From Lutibacter sp. (lineage in GTDB: Bacteria; Bacteroidota; Bacteroidia; Flavobacteriales; Flavobacteriaceae): DNA of 41,337 bases. The DNA lies in the NCBI GenBank assembly GCA_030694935.1, contig JAUYUA010000036.1, forward strand, positions 1 through 41,337. The letters run 5' to 3'. The notes beneath the pieces are model-generated. The model did no database searches and was not told where the DNA came from. It worked only from the letters and a program-made list of their open reading frames with translations. Made by a program: the position numbers and the translations under genes. Numbering within the stretch: position 1 is the first letter of the stretch; every line of letters begins with the position of its first letter. Positions 34,908 to 41,337 of the stretch are shown in pieces.

Positions 34908-35309
34908 ATGAAAAAAGATATCCAAATTCCTGAAGTTATCGATGTATTTATGGCCATTGTGAAAGAATACAACAACATTTTTCAATGTGAAGATTGGAAT
35001 GCTTATATCATTAACAATAAAGATGTTGATTTAGACATGGTGTTGGTGGTTTCAAAAGGTTATGATGAAGAGAAACTGACAGAAACTTCATTGCTGCGCC
35101 ATAAAATTGATAAACTTCCGGCAAAATCTTTTGCAAAAGTTGAATTGATGCAGGAAGAAGTTTTAAAACTTTCCAATTTTTTTAACGTGACTTTTTTTGA
35201 AGGAAATGCCATGTTCGACAAAAAATACCTGTTTAAAAAAGGAACCATCAAAGAAAGCGCATTGCGTATGATTCCTTTGTTAAGTAAAAAAGGAATTTTG
35301 GTGAAATAG
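34908..35309 (+). CDS. Conserved small protein of unknown function
   Basis: The protein has 133 residues, no signal peptide and no membrane segment. It contains DWNAYIINNKDVDLDMVLVVSKGYD, LRHKIDKLPAKSFAKVELMQEEVLKLSNFFNVTFFEGN and a KGTIKESALRMIPLLSKKGIL ending. It looks like a compact alpha/beta protein found next to pheS in other Flavobacteriia as I recall; database names that call it a PheRS subunit come from this neighbourhood and are not supported by motifs. The function is unknown. Confidence 0.7.
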   Translation: MKKDIQIPEVIDVFMAIVKEYNNIFQCEDWNAYIINNKDVDLDMVLVVSKGYDEEKLTETSLLRHKIDKLPAKSFAKVELMQEEVLKLSNFFNVTFFEGNAMFDKKYLFKKGTIKESALRMIPLLSKKGILVK

Positions 35310-35359
35310 TGTTAATCAATTAAGTTTTATTTTAATGGTATTCAGCAAAATAAAAATTT

Positions 35360-35455
35360 TCTCAGTGTATCTTTGTGATTCTTGGTGTAACTTTGTGCAA
35401 TAACTTTTACTCTGAGTCACTCAAAGAAAAAACACAAAGATTCACAAAGTTTTAC
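35360..35455. repeat. CTTTGTG/CACAAAG inverted repeat element
   Basis: ATCTTTGTG (35369-35377) pairs with CACAAAGAT (35433-35441), and AACTTTGTG (35389-35397) with CACAAAGTT (35443-35451). The form resembles the nested-end elements at 11767 but with different words. It fills the space between the small protein and the lactonase gene. Confidence 0.55.
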
Positions 35456-35513
35456 GGCCAATTAAATTTAATTCAGAATCATTAATATTTTTATAAATTT
35501 CACCCGATTTAAT

Positions 35514-36590
35514 ATGAAGTTCCCTCTTTTTATCTTTTTGTTTTATTGTTTTTCTATGGCTTCGGCCCAAAGCATTCCTTTGTATGTTGGCACGTACACA
35601 GATGCCGACAGTGAAGGAATCTATCTTTACGATTTTAACCTGAAAACCGGCGAACTCACCAATAAAAAATTGGCAGTTGAAGCTGTAAATCCGTCATTTA
35701 TCACCTTTTCATCCGACAAAAAACTGCTGTATTCGGTTGGAGAAACTGACAATTTTGAAGGCGCTAAAAGTGGCTTTGTAAATGCGTATTCGGTTTCAAA
35801 ATCGGGAACGCTTCAGTTTATCAATAAAGTGAGCAGCAACGGCGCGCATCCTTGCCATATTCAATTAAATAGCGACAATTCCAAAGTTGCCGTTTCCAAT
35901 TATACCGGCGGAACGGTTTCTGTGCATTCAGTATCAAAAAATGGCGAAATTTTACCCGCAATGCAAGTGATTGACCATAACAAGGGAAGTGAGCGGTCAC
36001 ACGCGCATTCGGCCAAATTTTTTAAGAATAATTTGTTTATTGCCGATCTTGGCCTCAGCACTTTCTCGCAATATGATTTTGCTGCAAATGATAAAAAATA
36101 CTTGATAAAAACAAGCTATAAAATTGAAAATAATGCCGGTCCGCGACATTTTGAAATAGCAAAAAAAGGAAAATTTATTTATGTGATCAACGAATTGAAT
36201 TCCACAATTTCTGTGTTAAAAAAGCAAAAAGACCATTACGTTTTTGTTCAAAACATCAGCACATTGGCTGATGGATTTGACGGAAAAAGTTCTTGCGCAG
36301 ATATTCATTTATCAAAAAACGGCCGGTTTTTATACGGATCTAACCGTGGTGAAAACAGCATTGTTGCATTTAAAATAAACAAAAAAAGCGGTGAGCTTCA
36401 AAAAGCACAAACCATAAGCACAAACGGAGACTGGCCACGCAATTTTACGTTATCTCCCGATGGCAATTATTTATTGGCTGCCAACCAAAGAGGCAATAAT
36501 ATAAGCGTTTACAGTATAGCCCATACAAAAGGTACATTAACGTTTTTATATGCCATGGAAGCTCCATCTCCTGTTTGTTTGCTTTTTTAA
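35514..36590 (+). CDS. Secreted lactonase-family beta-propeller protein
   Basis: This 358-residue protein has a signal peptide (1-19, ending ASAQ-S) and a seven-bladed propeller of the 6-phosphogluconolactonase-like (YbhE/lactonase) family. Marks are LYVGTYTDADSEGIYLYDFN, NPSFITFSSDKKLLYSVGE, NGAHPCHIQLNSDNSKVAVSNYTGG, NAGPRHFEIAKKGKFIYVINEL and NGDWPRNFTLSPDGNYLLAANQ. The export signal means it does not act in the cytoplasmic pentose phosphate pathway; the substrate is unknown. It is convergent with the hybrid kinase, 15 bp away. Confidence 0.88.
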   Translation: MKFPLFIFLFYCFSMASAQSIPLYVGTYTDADSEGIYLYDFNLKTGELTNKKLAVEAVNPSFITFSSDKKLLYSVGETDNFEGAKSGFVNAYSVSKSGTLQFINKVSSNGAHPCHIQLNSDNSKVAVSNYTGGTVSVHSVSKNGEILPAMQVIDHNKGSERSHAHSAKFFKNNLFIADLGLSTFSQYDFAANDKKYLIKTSYKIENNAGPRHFEIAKKGKFIYVINELNSTISVLKKQKDHYVFVQNISTLADGFDGKSSCADIHLSKNGRFLYGSNRGENSIVAFKINKKSGELQKAQTISTNGDWPRNFTLSPDGNYLLAANQRGNNISVYSIAHTKGTLTFLYAMEAPSPVCLLF

Positions 36591-36605
36591 AAACTGTTGA
36601 AAATG

Positions 36606-39600
36606 TTATATTTTCATCTCCAAATCAGAAGCTTCCGTTAAATACTTACTTAATATGCTCTTTAATAATTCATTATTTATTGGTTTTGACATAAAATCAT
36701 CACAGCCCGCCAAAAATGCTTTTTCTTTTTCCTCGGGCGCTGAATAGGCAGTTTGCGCAATTATTGGCAGGTTGTGGCGAAATTCTTTTATCAGCTTTGT
36801 CGCTTCGTGTCCGTCCATTTTAGGCATTTTTATGTCCATTAAAACCAAATCAATTTCCGGAATATTTTTACACAATTCAACCGCTTCCAATCCGTCTTTA
36901 GCGTGAATTATAGTGCAGGGAAGTTTAATTTTATCCAACAGCAATATTTCTAAAACCATAAAATTCACTTCTTCATCCTCTGCAATTAAAATGGTGTGTT
37001 TTTTCTTGTTCTCAACTTCTTTTTCTTTTACTTTTTCTTTTTCAATTTTTGGTGCCAAATTCACCGGTTTGTAAGGTATGGTGACAAAAAAAGCGGCACC
37101 TTCTCCAAGTTTTGAAACCACTGTGATTTTTCCGCCCAGCAACTCGGCATTTTCTTTTGCGATGGAAAGCCCCAGTCCCAATCCGCCCACTTTTTTGGAC
37201 AATTCTTTTTCTGCCTGAGAAAACCGATCAAAAATAAGCTTTTGTTTTTCTGGCTTAATGCCAATTCCGCTGTCTTTTACAAAAATTTCCACATTGGCAG
37301 GCTCACTGTCCTTATTTAGTTTATAGCCCAATTCAACAAAGCCTTCATCAGTAAATTTTAGGGCGTTTTCCAATAAATTGCTTAATACTTTATTCAGCTT
37401 ATTTTTATCGGTAAATATGGTGCTTTCCTGATTTGAAAGTTCATTTTTTAAAATCAGTTCGATCTTCTTTTTTATCGCTTTTATATTAAAAACAGTATGC
37501 ATTTCGTGTAATAAATCATTTAGGCATACCGGATTTTCTTCAGCCTTTATTTGTTTGCTTTCCAATACAGAAATTTCCATCAAATCATTAATAATATGCA
37601 ATAACTGGTGGGTGCTGTTTTTAATGATTTCAATAAACTTTTTCCTTTTTAATTCATTCAAATCAGGGTCGTCCAGTAATTCCGTAAAACCTAAAATACC
37701 GTTCATAGGTGTCCGAATTTCGTGGGACATATTTTGGATGAATTCTGTTTTTAGCTGATTGCTTTCCTCGGCTTTTTCTTTGGCATCTTTTAGTTCAATT
37801 CCCGCCTTTTTTAATTCCGTAATGTCAATTACCGAAGCGATGGCCATCCCATAATCATCAATAATTGCAGAAGTAACAATTGCTGAAATATTTTTTCCGC
37901 TTGTATTTATAAATTCTGTTTCACCTGTGAATATTTTATTATTTGAGGCAATTGACAACATTTCTTCTTTAACTACATCAAGCGATTTTTTATTATTTGT
38001 TTTTGTTAATAGTTCTTTAAGTTCATTTATATTTTTTACGCAAAGCAAATCCAATGTAATTTTATTTACATTTGTAATTCTTATTTTTGACAGGCATTCG
38101 TTTATAAAATTTGGATCATCATCAAAATGGGCTCTTAAATCAATTTTTTCGGCTTTCATTTCATTTAAAAGTTTAATGACCTCGGAAAAATCCTGCTCCC
38201 AAAGTGAAACTGGGCTATGTTCAAATAAATTTTTAAACCTATGTTTGGTTTCAAGCAGCAACTTGTTTTTTTTAGAAAGTTCATTGCTTATTTGTAAAAG
38301 TTCTTGTTTGGCTATTTTTTCCGCAGTAATGTCAATAATCATTATATGTCTGGCTTTGCGGTTGTTAAATGTAATAGCGTGAGCAACAATATTAACGTCA
38401 ATTATTTCGCCGCTCTTCTTTATATGTTTCCATTCAGTGGCAGAATCGTAGGTTGTCTGTTTTTCTGCTTTTATGTCTTTTAATAAGGCATCTATATCTT
38501 TAGCTGGACGAATGTCTTTTATGGTCATAGACATGAATTCTTCCCTTGCATAACCGTAATGTTGAATAGCAGCATTATTAACTTCAAGAAAAGCAAGGGT
38601 TTCAAGATCGAAAATCCACATAGGTTGCGGATTGTTTAGAAACAAATAACGATATTTTTCTTTGTTAACTTTTAGCGCTTCTTCCGCTTCCTTATTTTTG
38701 CTAATGTCTTCTTTAATGGCTAAATAAGAAGATATTTCACCTGCTTCATTTTTAATGGGTGTTATGGTTGTTCGTTCCCAGTAAAAATTTCCATTTTTAG
38801 CTTTATTTTGAAATTCTCCCTTCCATATTTTTCCTGCGATTATTGTTTGCCATAAATTACTGTAAAATTCTTTTGGCTGCTTTCCGGTACTTAATATTCT
38901 GGGGTTTTTTCCCAGAACTTCTGCAGCTGAATAACCCGTTATTTCGGTAAATTTAGGGTTGGTGTATTCTATATTTCCAAAAATATCAGTAATTACAACA
39001 GTATTGGCACTTTGTTCAATGGCAGTGGAGAGTTTTTTATTTTCTGTTTCAAATTTTTCTTCTATTTTTTCTGTAAACTCTTTTGCAAATTTTAACTCCT
39101 CAATTTTTGAATTTAATTGGCCGTCAAAAAGCATTTTTTCGAGTACTTTTTCTATTTTTATTGCAATTATTTGGAGAATAATTTCAACAGTTTTGGCATC
39201 TTTTAAAGGTTTCGTGTCCATTAAGGCAATTAACCCAATAGGTTCCTTTTTTGAGCTCCATAAAGGAATGCCCATATAACTCTCAATATGCTGTTGAGCC
39301 AGAAAATCATCCTTTGGAAAAAGACTTTTTGCATTGACCGGATAGGCGCAAAACTTTTTATTGATGATTGTTTCACAAGGTGTATTTGCCAATTTATAAA
39401 TGGTATTGGGCAAAAAATCGCCGTTCCCATAAAATGCAACAGTTTCTAAAACAAAAGGTGATTTTAATGAAAATTTATCAATTAAAACATATTTAACGCC
39501 AAATAACTCAGCTAAAAAAACAGCTGTTGATTTTAGAAATTTTGTGTGATTGGTTTCATAGCCATTTATAGAAATGAAGGCCAAGGTATCTTGAACATAT

Positions 39601-39617
39601 TTAAGTTGCACATTCAT
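36606..39617 (-). CDS. Hybrid histidine kinase: GAF, PAS repeats, HisKA, HATPase, receiver
   Basis: This 1003-residue soluble-looking sensor has no membrane segment. The order is a GAF-like domain (~15-165), PAS1 (~200-310: [23 protein letters not shown]), PAS2 (~322-435: [19 protein letters not shown]) and PAS3 (~465-605). HisKA follows with [19 protein letters not shown] (His632), then HATPase ([50 protein letters not shown]). A receiver domain closes it, with Asp928 in [16 protein letters not shown] and a lysine in DDFMSKPIN. It probably detects an intracellular signal and passes phosphate to a histidine phosphotransfer protein not found here. No output gene is adjacent. Confidence 0.93.
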   Translation of the reverse strand: MNVQLKYVQDTLAFISINGYETNHTKFLKSTAVFLAELFGVKYVLIDKFSLKSPFVLETVAFYGNGDFLPNTIYKLANTPCETIINKKFCAYPVNAKSLFPKDDFLAQQHIESYMGIPLWSSKKEPIGLIALMDTKPLKDAKTVEIILQIIAIKIEKVLEKMLFDGQLNSKIEELKFAKEFTEKIEEKFETENKKLSTAIEQSANTVVITDIFGNIEYTNPKFTEITGYSAAEVLGKNPRILSTGKQPKEFYSNLWQTIIAGKIWKGEFQNKAKNGNFYWERTTITPIKNEAGEISSYLAIKEDISKNKEAEEALKVNKEKYRYLFLNNPQPMWIFDLETLAFLEVNNAAIQHYGYAREEFMSMTIKDIRPAKDIDALLKDIKAEKQTTYDSATEWKHIKKSGEIIDVNIVAHAITFNNRKARHIMIIDITAEKIAKQELLQISNELSKKNKLLLETKHRFKNLFEHSPVSLWEQDFSEVIKLLNEMKAEKIDLRAHFDDDPNFINECLSKIRITNVNKITLDLLCVKNINELKELLTKTNNKKSLDVVKEEMLSIASNNKIFTGETEFINTSGKNISAIVTSAIIDDYGMAIASVIDITELKKAGIELKDAKEKAEESNQLKTEFIQNMSHEIRTPMNGILGFTELLDDPDLNELKRKKFIEIIKNSTHQLLHIINDLMEISVLESKQIKAEENPVCLNDLLHEMHTVFNIKAIKKKIELILKNELSNQESTIFTDKNKLNKVLSNLLENALKFTDEGFVELGYKLNKDSEPANVEIFVKDSGIGIKPEKQKLIFDRFSQAEKELSKKVGGLGLGLSIAKENAELLGGKITVVSKLGEGAAFFVTIPYKPVNLAPKIEKEKVKEKEVENKKKHTILIAEDEEVNFMVLEILLLDKIKLPCTIIHAKDGLEAVELCKNIPEIDLVLMDIKMPKMDGHEATKLIKEFRHNLPIIAQTAYSAPEEKEKAFLAGCDDFMSKPINNELLKSILSKYLTEASDLEMKI

Positions 39618-39719
39618 ATTTTAGAATACGGAGGTTTAATTAATTTTCTAACACATGTAATTTTTTCTTTTTGCTAAATATAAATAAAAAATTAATTGAA
39701 TTAAAATTTCATGAATTAA

Positions 39720-40250
39720 TTACTGTAATTTGATGAGTTCTAGCCCAAATTCATTCACTTTTTCCCAGTTGGTGTATTCAATTTCGGCATCGATATTTGT
39801 GGGTCCTTTGGTCATCCACATAATTAACTGAATCATTTTTCGGTCGAAAAACGAATATTTTTTATAGTCCAATTTGCCTGCAAAAACCTTCACAATAGTT
39901 GGTTTCCAATCAATGGTTTTAAAAAATTTCACCACATACGGATTTGTGTCAGGATTGCTTTTTTCGGGTTTCCGGGCAACCAAGTTTACAGAGAAGAAAG
40001 CTGTTTTTATGGCGTCAAGTTTTTCCTTATTTGTGTTTATGAATTCAATTATTTTAGGGTTGTGAACGCCGTATCTAATGCTTGCGCCAATAACAAGTTT
40101 GCTGTATTTGGTGATGTCTTCGTTAAAATCGTCAATTGAAATTAAATCAATTTCTTGATTGTTTTGTTGAAGCACTTCCTTAAGTTTATTGCAAATCTTC
40201 AGTGTTTGTCCGTCAACTGTTGAATATATTATTCCTATTTTAGGTGTCAT
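39720..40250 (-). CDS. hemG: Menaquinone-dependent protoporphyrinogen IX dehydrogenase (flavodoxin-like)
   Basis: This 176-residue flavodoxin-fold enzyme of the HemG type oxidises protoporphyrinogen IX in haem synthesis, passing electrons to menaquinone. Marks are IGIIYSTVDGQTLKICNKL (FMN loop), KLVIGASIRYGVHN, FFSVNLVARKPEKSNPDTNPYVVKFF (the HemG-specific insert), and DRKMIQLIMWMTKGPTN. These match the E. coli protein closely in order and spacing, including IGASIRYG and SVNLVARKPEK. It lies 102 bp from the hybrid kinase gene. Confidence 0.92.
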   Translation of the reverse strand: MTPKIGIIYSTVDGQTLKICNKLKEVLQQNNQEIDLISIDDFNEDITKYSKLVIGASIRYGVHNPKIIEFINTNKEKLDAIKTAFFSVNLVARKPEKSNPDTNPYVVKFFKTIDWKPTIVKVFAGKLDYKKYSFFDRKMIQLIMWMTKGPTNIDAEIEYTNWEKVNEFGLELIKLQ

Positions 40251-40387
40251 TGATATTGTTTAAAATTAATTTTTATGTTAACGCTTTCAAGCTAATTTTT
40301 AAGGAAGTAAATTTACAAAAGGCGCAATTGCTTTTTTATGATATATATCAATCAAAAATAGCCAAAAATTTGAAATTTATTTACAAA

Positions 40388-40413
40388 AAAACCAGTCAAT
40401 ACTGACTGGTTTT
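40388..40413. terminator. Rho-independent terminator after the cold-shock gene
   Basis: An 11-bp stem AAAACCAGTCA (40388-40398) / TGACTGGTTTT (40403-40413) with loop ATAC has T-runs on both sides. On the minus strand it closes the cold-shock gene; on the plus strand it ends in AGTTTTTTT. Confidence 0.85.
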
Positions 40414-40440
40414 AGTTTTTTTAAAGACAAGGAATAAATA

Positions 40441-40632
40441 TTAAATTACTTTTACATTTACTGCGCTTAACCCTTTTTTACCTTCTTCAAGTTCAAATTG
40501 AACTTCATCGCCATCGCTAATTTTGTCAATTAATCCGGTAATGTGTACGAAGTAGTCTTTTTTTGAAGTTTCCTCTGTGATAAATCCAAATCCTTTAGCT
40601 TGGTTGAAGAATTTTACTGTTCCTTTTTTCAT
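40441..40632 (-). CDS. Cold-shock protein (CspA family)
   Basis: This 63-residue single cold-shock domain starts KKGTVKFFNQAKGFGFITEE, holding both RNA-binding motifs (KGFGFI and DYFVHITGL), and ends in a short acidic-to-hydrophobic tail (VNVKVI). It binds single-stranded RNA or DNA and probably acts as an RNA chaperone. It has its own terminator. Upstream on the minus strand only a weak -7-like TACTTTAG is seen. Confidence 0.93.
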   Translation of the reverse strand: MKKGTVKFFNQAKGFGFITEETSKKDYFVHITGLIDKISDGDEVQFELEEGKKGLSAVNVKVI

Positions 40633-40888
40633 TGTTAAATAATTTATTAAAGCACTAAAGTACTAATATTTGAGCTTGTTTTGGATTTTTTTTTGAGTTA
40701 TTTTAAAAAATAATAATTTATGTAATTAGCGCCTAAAGTTTAGCTTGCCTAAAATGCCTATAGTTAAACAGTTTCCAATTTTAAGAATGATGCAAAACCT
40801 TTTGATTTCTTCTTTTTCAAACAGTCTCTTTGCTTTTGATCAAATAATGAAGTTTTGTTTAATGAAAATATATAATGATGCGAATTCA
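40633..40888. other. AT-rich spacer with CCTAAAGT words
   Basis: No gene is found. Around 40732-40762 three related words GCGCCTAAAGTT, TTGCCTAAAATG and GCCTATAGTT resemble the repeated GTGCCTAAAGT words around the four-helix-bundle gene at 17350-18165. The rest is AT-rich. Confidence 0.4.
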
Positions 40889-41337
40889 GAATAGCCGCTG
40901 GCTAAAGCCAACGGATTAAAATATGTTCGCATTGAAGGCTTTAGCCAAAACATTTCTATTATTTTGGCTAAAGCCAATTTGAAATTCAACATTTGCCAGC
41001 CAGCTAAAGCGGGCGGCTATTGATAAAATCTAGCCCTTAATTTGTGTTAATAACTCTAGGCCCGCCAGCTAAAGCGGGCGGCTAATGCCAAAATCTAGCC
41101 CTTAATTCACGTTAATAACTATAGGTCCGCCAGCTAAAGCAGGCGGCTATTGACAAAATCTAGCCCTTAATTCACGTTAATAACTCTAGGTCCGCCAGCT
41201 AAAGCAGGCGGCTAATGACAAAATCTAGCCCTTAATTCACGTTTATTACTCTAGGTCCGCCAGCTAAAGCAGGCGGCTATTGACAAAATCTAGCCCTTAA
41301 TTCACGTTAATAACTCTTGGCCCGCCAGCTAAAGCGG
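40889..41337. repeat. Repeat element with a 65-bp tandem array, cut by the window end
   Basis: The first ~160 bp match the element at 3624-3787, including the 14-bp inverted repeat (40937-40950 and 40962-40975). The last 65 bp are then amplified: CAGCTAAAGC begins at 41001, 41066, 41131, 41196, 41261 and 41326, always 65 bp apart. Each unit holds a CCGCC/GGCGG hairpin and the tail CTAGCCCTTAATTCACG. Units vary by a few bases, with A/G in GC(A/G)GGCGG and TATTGA/TAATG(A/C). Confidence 0.92.

Noticed and set aside
35514-36590. Cytoplasmic 6-phosphogluconolactonase (pgl)
   Set aside because: It has a signal peptide and no pentose-phosphate neighbours, so only the lactonase fold family is claimed.
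40997-41337. CRISPR array
   Set aside because: The whole 65-bp unit repeats, with no unique spacers between constant parts, and there are no cas genes.

Overview
The window looks like chromosomal DNA of a low-GC member of the Bacteroidota, most likely a Flavobacteriales-type organism. Supporting signs are four secreted proteins with C-terminal type IX secretion (T9SS, Por) sorting domains, near absence of Shine-Dalgarno sequences, several Bacteroidota-type -7 boxes (TAnnTTTG), and intergenic spaces filled with short repeat families. No rRNA, tRNA, CRISPR array, integrase or transposase was seen.

Region 1 (1-16,000) is an accessory surface-protein locus. Four same-strand genes (299-3622, 4184-9796, 10902-11729, 12279-15878) encode secreted proteins with different N-terminal adhesion-like modules (LamG-like, HYR/Ig-like, glycine-rich plus GEVED-like) joined to one shared C-terminal half that ends in a T9SS sorting domain. 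The third is a stand-alone copy of just the last part. Upstream of three of the four lies a set of three direct repeats spaced exactly 21 bp, about 42-45 bp before a -7-like box. This is the strongest candidate in the window for an undescribed regulatory arrangement. The spaces between these genes are packed with repeat elements and palindromes.

Region 2 (16,000-36,600) is mostly housekeeping. It holds a glutaryl-CoA-type acyl-CoA dehydrogenase, a four-helix-bundle (S23/IVP-like) gene framed by direct repeats, rnpA overlapping a CtpA-like S41 protease, a DUF6909-type protein with a nucleoside-phosphorylase-like end, purD, and a MurG-like glycosyltransferase whose expected ATG is missing. It continues with a PhoR/PhoB-like pair behind a candidate Pho-like box, a DNA polymerase III delta' subunit, a DoxX protein, a Tudor-like protein, gdhA, a receiver/PEP-synthase-like ATP-grasp protein, pheS, a conserved small protein and a lactonase.

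Region 3 (36,600-41,337) carries a GAF/PAS hybrid histidine kinase, a HemG-type flavodoxin, a cold-shock protein, and a 65-bp tandem repeat array that runs off the end. That array is an expanded form of an element that occurs once after the first gene.

The genes do not form one pathway. The clearest functional units are the T9SS surface-protein family with shared operators, the phoB-phoR operon, the rnpA/protease overlap, and DUF6909-purD-glycosyltransferase. All identifications come from reading the sequence and recalled family knowledge; no database search was run.
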